From: Marchantia polymorpha subsp. ruderalis
Taxonomy: Eukaryota; Streptophyta; Marchantiopsida; Marchantiales; Marchantiaceae
Length of the DNA: 64,000 nt
NCBI GenBank assembly: GCA_037833965.1
Contig: AP031352.1
Location: 9,776,501-9,840,500, forward strand
Reading direction: 5' to 3'
This document shows, piece after piece, positions 12,671 through 23,558 of the stretch (position 1 is its first letter; every line of letters begins with the position of its first letter). Below the pieces are notes generated by a model. It ran no database searches. It was not told where the DNA came from and worked only from the letters and a program-made list of their open reading frames with translations. Both the position numbers and the translations under genes were made by a program.

Positions 12671-13487
12671 ATGGCGGATCCGGCTAACCCGAACGACGAT
12701 GCTTTGGCCAAGGCGTTGCAATCTCTCTTTGTTAGCTTCGCGAGCGTTGTTCAAGGCGAGCTTCAGGTACGGCTGCTTGTCGACCGGCTTGAGTAACTGC
12801 GACTTTCTCATCTTCCCTTATCCTCGTTATTTCTACTGCTCTTGAAATTCCTCTGTGCGGTTGATGTTGTTTTCCGCTTGGCAGTGCAATTGATTCTCAC
12901 CCTACTATGGTAGTGCAGATCCGATAGATGTAAGCAAGGACACCCGTCCCACGAAGCGTGAATGTTCTTCTGATCCCTACATCCCCTACATTCTGAACCC
13001 TAATATTGCAGAAAAAATATCGTTCTTCTACATTTGGTTCAACGTTATCCCATCGATGTTTACCTGCTCTGATTTTGGTTTTGATTTCTGAGTCATCCAC
13101 TTGTAGTCGACCCGCCTCTCTCTGCTTGTATGTGCTAATTTCAGTCAAAGCGTGATCGCTGGTTATCTTGCGAGTACTGACCTTATTAGCTGTCCCACTG
13201 ACCAGTGCTCAAACAACGAGTATGACTTACTAAAGAGCATGAACATGAGGACAGCCACAGAGTACGACAATTATGGAGATTTTGCCTCGGGATTGAGTTC
13301 TTTTGTGGAGAGACTGAAACAGAAAAATGAACGTTTCAACCAGTACTTGGAAGACATGGAGGTCATTGACAAACAAGTCACTGAACTGGAAGCGCTTGTA
13401 TCTACTCTCGACAACTACACGAGCAATCTTCACTCGCAGATTAAGGTAGCCTACGCTGCTGCCAAGAGGCCTAGTGGTCATTTTTGA
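12671..13487 (+). CDS. BLOS2: BLOC-1 subunit 2 homologue (BLOS2; 2 exons, 125 aa)
   Basis: Exon 1 is 12671-12766 (32 codons, starting MADPANPNDD) and exon 2 is 13206-13487 (93 codons plus stop). The intron is phase 0, GTACGG to GACCAG. The joined protein matches plant BLOS2 along its whole length: SLFVSFASVVQGELQ, then NNEYDLLKSMNMRTATEYDN, a heptad-like helix and a VIDKQVTELEALVSTLDNYT segment. BLOS2 is a small coiled-coil subunit of the BLOC-1 complex, which acts with BLOS1 and a sorting nexin in endosome-to-vacuole traffic. There is no signal peptide or membrane span, so it is cytosolic. Length agrees with Arabidopsis (about 127 aa). The start ATG context (AGCAATGG) is good. Longer frames crossing exon 1 on the minus strand are shadows. 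Confidence 0.93.
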
Positions 13488-15136
13488 CTGGAGTCATCAT
13501 GATAGAAATTCGGACAGAGGTCATGACCATTAATCACAAATAATCTCCGTGAGTTACTTCTTCGCTGAAAGCCACTCCGACTTCCTTCTTTTGTCCATAT
13601 TCACAGGAGCAGAAGGACTCTATCTTCTGACAGGAATCTGAAGGCCAAAAGCATCCTTCCTCCAAGTATCTCAGTAGTAGCAGAGAAACTGACGATGATA
13701 TATAGAGCTACTGTGAGATGGTCAAAATGTTCGGAAGAAGAGTTGAGAGACTTTGAAAGGTCGAGAGCTCTGGATCTTTCGTTAAACTGGAAAGCTCATG
13801 TGATGCTGGTACTGTTTTCAACAGAGTAACTCAAACCACGGAATCAGACAGCAACAGTCTGGGACCTGTTGCCCGTGATTGTGCCCATAGGAGAGCGTGT
13901 TTTAATAAGGGAAGCTGGCTTTAGATCGACAGACTGAAAAGAATCAGACTGGCGCCGTCCTCCTGCTTCTCACATAGTCAATGAGTTCCCGATTGAGAGA
14001 TGTGTGTGCTCTTGACAATACGGAATATTTCAACTTCGATTGTTTGATGTTTCCCATCTTTTCAAAGCGTGGGTTATCCTGACTTGCGCCGTGGGGTTGC
14101 TGTAAAACAGACTGCTGTTAAGGGTGAAAGTACCTTTCTTCAAAACTCAAAGACAAGGCTACGAGGATTCGCACACACTCCTTTCCCCTGAGGGCTCACC
14201 TCTCTTGACTCTTATTTCTCTTCACCGTCGGATCTTTTTCCTTGGCTGGGAGTTTGATTTGGAGAGAGGTCTGGCCTATTCAACTAGTTGCACTCTACAA
14301 ATCTTGTAAACTCAGGTACCGTTTGTAAAGTCTAGATTATGAAGTCCGGTTGGTCTTAAGGTTCAGGTCTCGGAAGTTGGTCAAGTATAATTGAAGGTAT
14401 CGAGGTGTGTCATTCCGTGTGACCTGTACAGAAGTTCTTTATGTGGTCAAAATTTATTATGACCATTGCTGTATATATATATTTATGATCGCATAGCATG
14501 TAACAAGCTACTTTCTTAGCACAATATATGGAGCTGCCTGGTGCATCGCAAATTTCAACCTGATCTCCGTGAATGTACTAGATTCTAGAGTTTCTGAAAG
14601 TATTGATTTTGTGATCACTTTTTAGAAAATTGACAATGCCTTCCCTTGAGAAACAGTAGATATTTATGTTGGTTGGAATGTCTCTCAGAAGCTTATTGTG
14701 CAATAAAACATTTGATTTCATCTAAGATACATATTCACGTGGAAATATTTTCTGCTCCATACGTAAAAGTGAAGAAATCAAACTGAATGTATTTATATTT
14801 TTGACCCAACTTACTTTCAGATGACCAGTGGTCGAAATAGGTATGATGAGTAAGCTTTGATAAATACTCTGTCTCAATTATCATGGCAAACTGAAGCCCT
14901 GTGAACGTGGTTTGACATCATGATGTGCATCTCTTTGCAATATTTACCTTTGTGTTATGATTGCCCCTTGTTTTGTAAACACAAATTAAATTTTCAATGT
15001 AGCCTCCCAGAATTATGTATGTTTCGGAGTTTTCTCGTATTTTTGACGAGACTGTCTCGCTTGGTAGAACCAACAATTCTGTCCACAGCATATATATATT
15101 AATTATGTATTATAGTTAATTACTTTTTTTTAAAAA
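13488..15136. other. 3' flank of BLOS2, no further gene
   Basis: Probable 3' UTR followed by increasingly AT-rich spacer. Frames at 14124-14309 and 14920-15102 are short and unremarkable. Confidence 0.45.
15132..15136 (-). terminator. RNA polymerase III T-run terminator
   Basis: On the minus strand five T residues immediately follow the tRNA-Cys 3' end, the standard Pol III stop signal. Confidence 0.75.
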
Positions 15137-15207
15137 GGAGGCAACCAGGATTGAGCTGATGACCTATCGGACTGCAGCCGATTGCTCTACCACTGAGCTA
15201 TACCTCC
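15137..15207 (-). tRNA. tRNA-Cys(GCA): tRNA-Cys (anticodon GCA), nuclear type
   Basis: The 71-nt minus-strand sequence folds into a full cloverleaf. The acceptor stem GGAGGTA pairs with TGCCTCC (one G-U). The D arm is GCTC-AGTGGTA-GAGC, and the anticodon arm is ATCGG-CTGCAGT-CCGAT with GCA at positions 34-36. The variable loop is AGGTC and the T arm is ATCAG-CTCAATC-CTGGT. The 3' CCA is not encoded, and a T-run follows directly, both typical of nuclear genes. It does not resemble the plastid trnC. One oddity is C instead of T at position 54 of the T loop, inside the internal B-box promoter, which might weaken transcription or mark an ageing copy. Confidence 0.9.
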
Positions 15208-16352
15208 TTGTTCATACACGCTACAACGGTGGCTCCCTTCTTAACGTATTGTATAACTGTGTGTATATTTGTGTTCAATTAAAATTGAACACAAATACAG
15301 ACATTATCCTTTCAATGTCTTTTGATAACCCAATTAACATGTAATTCACAAATTCACATCAGGTGTTGTCGTTAGTACAGTGCACTCTGCAACCTGCATC
15401 TGTTAAAATGAAGTTACCCTCTCTTCAATACATAATCGATTCATCATACGGGTTGTGGAGAATTCTTTTACAAATCAAAGCAAAAAAGCAGGTCATAAGA
15501 ATTAGGAGTCACCATTCTCTGCAACATATCTCCTCCTCCTTGATCATATCTCGTTTATGAATAGTTCGCGTGAAGTTTGCTCCAGATGCTCAGCGAGAAG
15601 ATGGTTAACTCCGTTTTCGTCCTGAACTCAACGTCTAGTTTGAATTAAAGAGATCATTAAGTCGTATGCGGCTAATCACTTTTGTTTTTCTCTTTATCCT
15701 ACCAAACACCTTCCATTCCTCACTGCTGTCATATATTATTTCTTGTTTCTATCTATACCAATCTTATCCACCTCACCCTTTAGTTGTTGTACTAGTATTA
15801 CACCCATCATTATCAAGATGCAAACTTGATAATGATGTAACTAAATTTCAAAGCTTCAATATTTCGCACATTTAAAACCCTATCTTTGTGGGATGGAAAA
15901 TAAAATTTTGTGTTTCTATTTTTCATATGATACAATGCATCATGAGTCATGATCAGGCCTGCTTATAAAAGGCAATAGCTTAAATTAGCTTAATATAGTC
16001 ACCGTTTCCGAATTAATTTAGGCGGTAGGCACATTTAGTCAAGATTGAAGGCCAATAAATAATAAATGAGATTTGGAAATTTATTTGTTCAAAAGGATGT
16101 GTATTATCTATTAATTGATTGATCAGTAATCAATATGCGAGGTGGCTCCTTAGTTATCGCAAACCGCAAGTGTCTCGATTTGCATATACTGCTTTGACTG
16201 TAGCACATCTTCAAGTCCAAAGTCTGAAAGACTCATTGCGGAAATATAGTTGCACTGCCATAGCAAAACTTGTTCAAGTTTGAAAACCGAGCAGTGAGTA
16301 AGTTCAAAGCATAGTCAAAGGATGTCTTTTGGTTATAGTCATCAATCCTCTC
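15208..16352. other. AT-rich spacer with two perfect hairpins
   Basis: No gene was recognised. It contains 15-bp inverted arms at 15266-15280/15283-15297 (2-nt spacer) and 13-bp arms at 15805-15817/15825-15837 (7-nt loop). The remainder is AT-rich. Confidence 0.5.
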
Positions 16353-18130
16353 TTACAACACATGCTCATAGCTATAAACTAAAAGAATAGTTTTTTGCTC
16401 GTCGACAATGATGTCTATTTGTGTCGCCAAGTATCGATGCTGCACGCGAAGGCTCTGCCTACGAGCCTTGCGAATCGAATCGGCAGTGGAAGCACGAACA
16501 AGCTCTTGCAGTAAAACAGATCGTAGCACAAGTGGATCGACGAATGAGCTGTTGTCTACATCACTACACAACAATTCTCTTGATGCAATCACATGCTTTG
16601 ACGAAGACTAGACCAACATATTGCAACAACTCGTTACGATCCATTTCATCGGTAGCGTCGAGAATGCTTTTAATCCTTGATGCGAGTCCGACGACAAATT
16701 CTTGCACTTTCAGAAGTGTGAGCGCATAGCAACCCCTTCATGATATTTGTGGTCACATCCAGAACAGAATTCATTTCTTCTTAGGAGTTCGGCGCAAGTC
16801 TAATAAATTCATTTCTTCTTCAGCACTTGCATGTTGCTTCAATTCAATGTAAGCTAAGAGCATAAGCCAATGCTTCTTGAACCAAGTTGTAATCTTGTCT
16901 GTAGAAAAACATTGGTTTACAACACAAGGGCACATCGTACTCATTTCTGCGATCAGGTTTTGCTGCTGCGTGAGATGTGAAATGAAACCCGTCATCACAA
17001 AGAAGAAGCGCTCCTTCACAACTACTTTCATGATAAGCTACATAACTAGATCGAGCTGGTGCGCTCCGCACCAGATTTGGATCTGATTACAATCATTATG
17101 AAGTTCTACCTAGATGCTTGTCACGATGCCAATCACACGGCCAGTCATATTTTGAGCTCCATCACTCGACACGCCGAAAAGACAAATCCTCCAATGAAAA
17201 AAAAGTACGTCAAGAAAGTTAGAAATCATGTTGAACATGACTTCACATGTGTGTTGTTCAAAAATCGACAATGCGCATCCGTGCAGTTTGATGACGACGC
17301 GCTTATTCTTCACATCCACACGAAGACGAACAGTCAAATATGATGTGCTCTGGTGCAATGTTGAGTTCAGCACTAGCAAAAAACCCAAGTTTTTTCAGCA
17401 CTTGTGATAGGCGTTGAAAGTTGGCTGCACAAACTACTCTAACGAAGCTGCTAACATTCTCACAAGAGCAAAAACGCTGCGACTGAGCATTGGAACTTGA
17501 TATGTCTCGCTGATGATGTTCGCTGTCATGCAGAACGATGCTCCACACGCGACGTATAGAATGGCAAGGTTGAAGAGCTGGATATTGGATTTTATGATTG
17601 TGATAGTATAGGTTGATGGCATTTTGTTATCATTATCTGCTTCCGATCTCGTGTTTGAAAAGTGACATTGCTCGCTCCATCGCCTTCACATCATTGACAC
17701 GGCAGTTAGCGCCCACAATCGCACATTCGGCCTCACGTCCAAATGCAAGCTCTTGCTTGTCGTCATCATCAACATCATTGGTCTCACCTTCTGCTGAATA
17801 CATCAATTCACTGACAATTACTTCAACGATGACTTTGTCGATGATGAAGACAATCTCACGATTGCTCGTAGCTTCAAACACAAAGTGAATACTTGAAGTC
17901 ATCAAAAAATATTCATGCTCCGCTTTTGATCGCAGCTTTTCATATTGTCCAAATTTGACAGTGTGATGCTTCTTCATGTGAAGCTGAATGTTGTCGTAGC
18001 AAATTGTTGCACTGCAATCTTGCACATTGGTCTTGATCTTGCGCTTTGTGCCAACATTCTCCTCACGATCAAACATGATGCAGAAAAGACACTGCACTTC
18101 ACTGACGGCTGAAGTAGAAGCACAGTCTAG
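16353..18130 (-). pseudogene. Decayed hAT-like transposase (BED finger, RNase H-like core)
   Basis: Read on the minus strand, pieces of one transposase appear in order but in different frames. Around 18097-17633 there is a BED-type zinc finger (CLFC, REENVGTKRK, then DNIQLHMKKHH) and a linker. Around 17622-17434 lies YVACGASFCMTANIISETYQ. Around 17388-17110 is the strongest block, with a CEVMFNMISNFLDV-type stretch and GVSSDGAQNMTGRVIGIVT. Around 17031-16771 comes ISHLTQQQNLIAEMSTMCP with WFKKHWLMLLAYIE. The DGA..M..R block and its order match the RNase H-like core of hAT-type transposases spread in moss and oomycete genomes (from memory). Several frameshifts and stops show it is dead. Terminal repeats were not identified. 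Confidence 0.8.
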
Positions 18131-18803
18131 TCTAAGACAACTTTCAAACCATATTTAGCATTAGAGCCACGCTTGTTTTTTAAAATTGAATTTGGATAAG
18201 AGAAGTCTAATGGGGCTATGGCCATGGTGCGCAATGGCCTTAATTTAGGCGCCTCACAAGAATTATTTTAGGTAATTTAGGCGCAAAAACTTCTAAATAT
18301 CTAATTTAAGTAGTTCTGGTCATGATGCATGGCTAAGTTGGCAATTGCGAGGCCTCTTTGAACTTGGCAATTGCTAAAATTCTCATAAATCAGTTTATTA
18401 TGGTGTCAACCAATTTTTATTGATGAAAAATATGATCACAATTTTAATTTACTTGAATTGCTTACTATGCATGATGTAATAGACTGACAAATTCATTAAG
18501 TAACATTTGTACTCATCTTTGTCCACACAGAAATCACCCTTCACATACGTAATACTAGGATATGGACAAGCAAAGCCTCCAATAAACGTACATAGTTTGG
18601 AAAATTGATGTTCAAAAGTAATTCATGCTTCATAAAATTCGATGAATTCCATGAAGCATTGTAATGTGGAGTACATTTTTTCTCTCTCACCCAATCAATA
18701 GGAATAATCTCAGTTTCGGTATCAAATAAAAGTTAGTAGAATTGTGTCGTCAATCTTTACGTTGAGATCAAAATAGAGTTGATCACTAGACCCAACAAAA
18801 TGT
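18131..18803. other. AT-rich spacer between transposase fragments
   Basis: No gene. The short motif TTAATTTAGGCG occurs near 18240 and a similar one near 16015. I could not show that they are terminal repeats of the transposase relic. Confidence 0.35.
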
Positions 18804-19157
18804 TTATGGATAGTATTCACAAAAGCAGTAGTATGAAAGAAAGTTTGTTTCACATCTAGTACATAGCAAGATAGTCACTACACTCTGCCAAGTGTTACTT
18901 TGCGATATGTTGTGAGTAAAGCTATGGAAACTTAAAGTTCTTCTTTGTTCCAATGCCATTGCGCTTCTTTTTGACTTTTTGTAAGTTTTTTTTTCTCGGC
19001 TCCATACTTGGCAAAAGCAGCATAAAACTGATGTATTGATATCATAAGATGAAGATCTTGAGCCCATACTCAAGCTCGGGAGAGACATTAAATGGTATTT
19101 TGTGCTTCTTTGACGACATTTCATCATCAGCAACTTGTCAACTGCGGACAAGAGCAA
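18804..19157 (-). pseudogene. Second BED-type zinc-finger fragment of a hAT-like transposase
   Basis: The minus-strand frame contains SVLCCFCQVWSREKK, a basic stretch (YKKSKRSA), then FHSFTHNISQSNTW. This is the same Cys-x2-Cys, REEK, KRK, N-Q-W layout as the finger at 17.6-18.1 kb but clearly diverged, with ligand His residues apparently lost. It has no intact downstream catalytic part. I read it as a fragment of a related element or of a duplicated N-terminus. The family call rests on motif resemblance only. Confidence 0.45.
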
Positions 19158-19991
19158 AGAACAACTAACTTTTCAACAATGGACTTTCCAAACTTGAACT
19201 TCTGAACTTATATATATGTATAAAAAATCATTTATTATAAATGTGACACAAGCACGGCCCAATGCAATATTTGTAGAATCCTGATCATGACATATGAAAC
19301 TTAATTTGTAAATTATTGTCTAATTTTCTTTATTCTGCTCATGAGGTGTACAAGCATTTGTCCAAGTTACCGGGCAAGTACTCTCTTTCCAGGAATTAGC
19401 GGTGTTACAGCGCGGCTGAGGGATAAACAACAGATCTCGATACTCGATACATGCCGCAATTCCGCTCAAGAAAGGAGTCGCACTTGTGGCCATTTTGTGT
19501 TTCGCAGTCAAGCTTGCTGTCGTGATTCAGACCTTCCCTCAGAGACGAGAGCCAAGCGCAAGCAACAGGTTACAAAGAAAACCAGGACATACACATAATG
19601 TCTGACACGGACATAAGTTCATTAGGAGTCCAGCTGGTTACATTTCAAGGGTGTTACATCTCACACTCGAGCACAATCCATGTCCATATCATTCTAATGC
19701 TCCCTCCTGGTGACGGACTGTATAAGGCCAGTCTAAACGCAAGCCCACGAAACAGACGAGCGTAGGCTACGTGCGTCTCCCTGGACTTCTAATTTCCGAT
19801 CCTCGGAGCTCACTAAAGAGTGGTATGGCAATGTCATGTGGTCTATCAGACGACGGTTCATACTTCGGGCCTGAACTTGTATTTAAGTATGTATGTAGAA
19901 AATCGGATTCTAGCCTCAGTTGAGTGCATCCACAGCATGCACGCCGCAAAGAAGGCCAGTCGCCAATTAAGTTGCCGGTGCCTCTGATGCA
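19158..19991. other. Downstream flank of the LTP-like gene
   Basis: Probable 3' UTR and spacer of the minus-strand LTP-like gene. An AATAAA on the minus strand lies near 19328-19333. A short minus-strand frame at 19320-19481 (ATG, four Cys, no signal peptide) is not convincing as a gene. Confidence 0.35.
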
Positions 19992-20597
19992 TCAAGCGCA
20001 TGGATAGCTGAGGTCCGTGCAGCCGCTGATGAGCGTCGGAATGGCCAAGTCTTCGAGAGACGAGCCCAGAAGAGTGGAGATCACGGAGCAGAAGCATGTT
20101 GTAAAATCTTTCTCGATTTTCACCAGTTCCGTGCAGCAGTCGGTGCTGATTGCTTCGTCTATCAGCGAGGAGGAGCAGGATGTCAGCAGGGTCAACAGAT
20201 TCACGTTCGACAGGTCCAGGGCATCGCAGTCCAGGGTGGTCGACAGATTGACCAGCTGACTGCGCGCTCCTTCCGAGGTTTGCACTACGATCGGCTCCTC
20301 CGACACGGACTCCTCTGTCAGTGTTCGGAGGGGAGGCATATGTGGCCCAGTCGTAGTTAGCTTCTGGGATTCGAGTAGTCTGGAAGTCAGTGCTGATGCG
20401 GAGCTCGGAGAAGAATGCAATGGCTGCTCTAATGCACCAGTCAATGGGTGCAGCCGCAGATACTCAGTATTCTCAACATTATCAGCGCCCTTTTGCTCCT
20501 GTGGATCTGCATGGGTCCCCACAGTGAGCCTCAGCAGCATCATCACAATAAGGACGAACACGACGTAGGATGTCTTCAGTTTTGTTGTGGGCTCCAT
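19992..20597 (-). CDS. Secreted eight-cysteine protein, LTP / hybrid proline-rich-like (201 aa)
   Basis: A single uninterrupted exon starts at a true ATG (20597) and ends at TGA. Residues about 9-30 form a signal peptide (SYVVFVLIVMMLLRLTVGTHA) after a short basic start. The C-terminal 77 residues carry the eight-cysteine pattern of the plant LTP / trypsin-alpha-amylase inhibitor / 2S albumin helical fold: Cys at 124, 141, 154, 155, 168, 170, 193 and 200, i.e. C-x16-C-x12-CC-x12-CxC-x22-C-x6-C. Such proteins fold with four disulfides and bind lipids or act at the cell surface. Unusually, about 90 residues of Ser/Thr/Leu-rich linker separate signal peptide and domain, and the chain ends one residue after the last Cys, so no GPI-anchor signal is present. 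The ligand is unknown. Confidence 0.88.
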   Translation of the reverse strand: MEPTTKLKTSYVVFVLIVMMLLRLTVGTHADPQEQKGADNVENTEYLRLHPLTGALEQPLHSSPSSASALTSRLLESQKLTTTGPHMPPLRTLTEESVSEEPIVVQTSEGARSQLVNLSTTLDCDALDLSNVNLLTLLTSCSSSLIDEAISTDCCTELVKIEKDFTTCFCSVISTLLGSSLEDLAIPTLISGCTDLSYPCA

Positions 20598-20676
20598 GTT
20601 GTGGACTGGACTTCGGGCAGGAGGGACACAGCAGTCAGTACACGGTCGAGGCTTCGAAGAGTGAACACTTGATGAT

Positions 20677-20695
20677 TGAATGAATGAATGAATGA
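20677..20695. repeat. TGAA microsatellite in the LTP-like 5' UTR
   Basis: Nearly five copies of TGAA (TTCA on the coding strand) lie about 80 nt upstream of the LTP-like start codon, between it and the putative TATA box. Confidence 0.8.
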
Positions 20696-20713
20696 TACGA
20701 CACCTGATGGGTT

Positions 20714-20719
20714 CATATA
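20714..20719 (-). promoter_or_regulatory. Possible TATA box of the LTP-like gene
   Basis: On the minus strand TATATG in CAGTATATGAACC lies about 120 nt before the ATG, which would put transcription start near 20685. The position is reasonable but the motif is not exact. Confidence 0.35.
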
Positions 20720-23312
20720 CTGAGAACGAGGAGGAATCTGGACGAGTAAGCTTTTGACAGTACAGGAAACGTGAACCGACGCGTGATGAGTGTAAGAATG
20801 GATTTTAGCATGATCGACTTCTCTAACATGGTTCGTACGTTTCGACGGCTTCAGATGCATGATTAGCCAAGTGGATCTATCTGCCACCACCTGAACATCC
20901 TACACAGAGACCTCAAACTCCCAGCAGACCATGCAGGCCGCGCTCCTTGAGTAGGTTACCTGATCCGCAACGGAGCCAAGTGCAACAAGATCAGAAGTAC
21001 GAGTTTCTCGGTACTGGTCAATGAAATATTATTCTTTGTATGGGCTTCTCCAATTCCAAGCTCACATAGATCATTCAGAGCTTAGTGAATGAAAATCCTA
21101 TCTGATCCTCGTCTTCTCAATTGTCAATTGTTGATTTTCGATTCATAACCTCATATGGCATTCGTTCGGCCTCGGAGTGTCAACTGTTCTCTTCGCCTGG
21201 GATACATGGCAGATGGCCTCTTCGCTGAGGCTCCCAGATGCAGGCGATCAGAGCGATCACGCATTCGAGTCTGAGTGTTCTGCCGTACGGCTTTACTTGG
21301 TGAGCAGAGCAGGAACTGAGCTCGTTGGCACTCGCGACCAGGTTGCATACCTTCTGCACCTAACGAGGTGTACGACTCATCTTCTGAAGGCTCATGCAGA
21401 GCTGATGACTGTCTTACACTCCTCATGCTGAATAGTTCGATCTGCTCCAGCAATATCAGATTTTGTAGAATGGTTCCCATTTTTTTACCGCTCAATATAA
21501 GAAAACATTCGAAATTCGAGCTTAGAGTTAATCACTCGAGCACCTGGATGTATTTAAATATATGTAGCGAATGAAACATATTGTTGGACCTTCTAGCCAA
21601 ATTATTTCAAAGTTGAAGATTCAGTTTCCATACTTGCTTCCTCCTCATTTGTAGGTATTGCAGCTTGATTGGTTACTTTAGTTGGATTAAAGTTTTGGGA
21701 TTGACACTGGGTACTCATGATTGTGTGATGAGTCTCTATAGTTGGATCTTTTGCAGGTGGACATCCAACTACAGCAGAAAATCAATCAAGTTGTATGGGG
21801 CGTATTTTTTTCACATATCCCACATTTCACTGCGTACATTATAACTTACCTAGATGGTGCCACTAACTTCTTATTTCATGGGTCTACTTGATATTGCATC
21901 CCATGATATATATTCTTACATTTGTATTATTAACAATTTTAGAGTGATGCTCATTCTTTCTAGTCTAGCATGCTATGATGTGTCATAGCATTGTGTCCAC
22001 TGTAGGAGCAATGATATTGCCCACAAAGTATATGACTGCGAGTATGAGATTAAGAAGTGCAAAGAAAATCAGATTTGTGTGAATTAGGTTCTGATTACGT
22101 TATCCATATTCAACCAAAAATAATTCTGATATCATTATACATCATTGTAGAAGAAAAAGTAAAGCTTAAAAAATTACTCATGCCACTATAATTTGCAACT
22201 ATAGACTATTGTGTGAAACTTATATATTTGTGTTTTACTTGACTCAAAGATGCATACAGCGCTACCGGATTTTTATTGAATGTTTGGATCTAGAGTAAAC
22301 TTTATTGAATATTAGAAAACACAACTATTTCTCATCCGCATGCAATTTTGGCTAATAATACACTTGTGCATGCACTCTAAAGTCTTAATAACTCACAAAT
22401 ATTTTTCAATAGTTGAATCATTATCTTTTGACAAATCATTGTCTGTAGGTTGAATTTCAAATTTTTAATGTAAATGTAAATTTATAAATACAGATGATTT
22501 GGGATTTCAAGAAATCAAATATTGTATGAACTTTGCATATGATATATTTTTTTTGATCTTTTCATCTTTTTTGTTGAATTCGATTCATTGAATTTACATT
22601 TTCATCTCCTTATTCAAATATAAATAATCAATCTTATTTCCAAACAAAGTTATTGATTGCTTCTTAATTTTCACATGAACTATTTTTATGTCCAATTATT
22701 GAAATTAGTTAAAAATTTATTTTGGAAATATTTTATTCAATATTTTACTAAATATTGTAATATAAATGCAATAAAAAATACTTCATAACATAAACTTGTT
22801 TAAACAAATCAACTATTTGAAATTATGTATATTGGATTTTCAAGTTTGTAAAATCAACTTACCAAAATTAAGTCATATTCTTACACTTTTATTTTTTGAT
22901 TTTTTTAATCTTTCTTAAAAAATTGATATCTGATTTAATATAATTTTGAACAACAAATCAAAGTTCAACGTTTTACTTCAATTTGTACCTCTACCCAGAT
23001 CAAAATTATCAAGAGCTATCTATGTCTATCCATGTTATTTAAATAATCACATTTGACATAATTCAACAATGTACTCTTTGATTTTTTTGATTACTTGTGC
23101 ATTTAGTGAGCTAGATATCTCCATTCTAATAACACAATTGGAAATAAAATCTCAATAACCTATACAAATATTCCCTGGTGCAAGCATGAAATAATTTATT
23201 TTGCTAGGCACACATCCCCCCACAAAAGAGGGATGACCGCCCGTGACCTTAATAGCACGCTCAGATTGACAGAAGTAGCCGTCTCACTCGCAGAGGCACC
23301 ATATCACTAAAG
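20720..23312. other. Spacer, mid-GC then AT-rich
   Basis: To about 21500 there are open frames on both strands (21151-21495) without recognisable content. A 60-codon hydrophilic minus-strand frame near 21776-21597 lacks an ATG and may be transposon debris. From about 21900 onward the sequence is very AT-rich and empty. Confidence 0.4.
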
Positions 23313-23558
23313 ATGGAGCCACCGCCGCTGGATCGCGTCTACACGTCGTTGGAAGAAGCCGAGACGGAGATCTTTGCCTTTGCTCACAGGAAGGGATACA
23401 GCTTGAGTCGCCTGCGCTCCAAGGTCAACAAGTGCGCTTTTGGTGTTTTGACGCAAAAATGTGCTTTGTGGACGAGTGGATGTATGCACAGGAGGGTGGG
23501 TGTGTGCCTAGCAATTCCCTTTATTTTGCGCAATGCGCATTATTTTGATATCCAATGA
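23313..23558 (+). pseudogene. FAR1/MULE-like DNA-binding fragment
   Basis: A frame beginning with ATG reads MEPPPLDRVYTSLEEAE, then EIFAFAHRKGYSLSRLRSK. This is the layout of the FAR1-type zinc-binding region found at the N-terminus of MULE-like transposases and domesticated FAR1 genes: an aromatic position, E-A, F-A-x2-x-GY and an RSK motif. The text after RSK keeps KCALW and a cysteine but soon turns meaningless and stops. The surroundings are AT-desert. I take it as an orphan 5' part of a transposase gene. Family assignment is from memory of motif layout, not from alignment. Confidence 0.45.

Noticed and set aside
12326..12811. 161-codon minus-strand frame
   Set aside because: It runs antisense across exon 1 of BLOS2 and its 5' UTR, with no recognisable content.
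17059..18097. Plus-strand frames over the transposase relic (17059-17343, 17613-17888)
   Set aside because: The minus strand carries recognisable ordered transposase motifs; plus-strand frames are antisense shadows.
20017..20259. Plus-strand frame antisense to the LTP-like gene
   Set aside because: Shadow of the strongly supported minus-strand coding exon.
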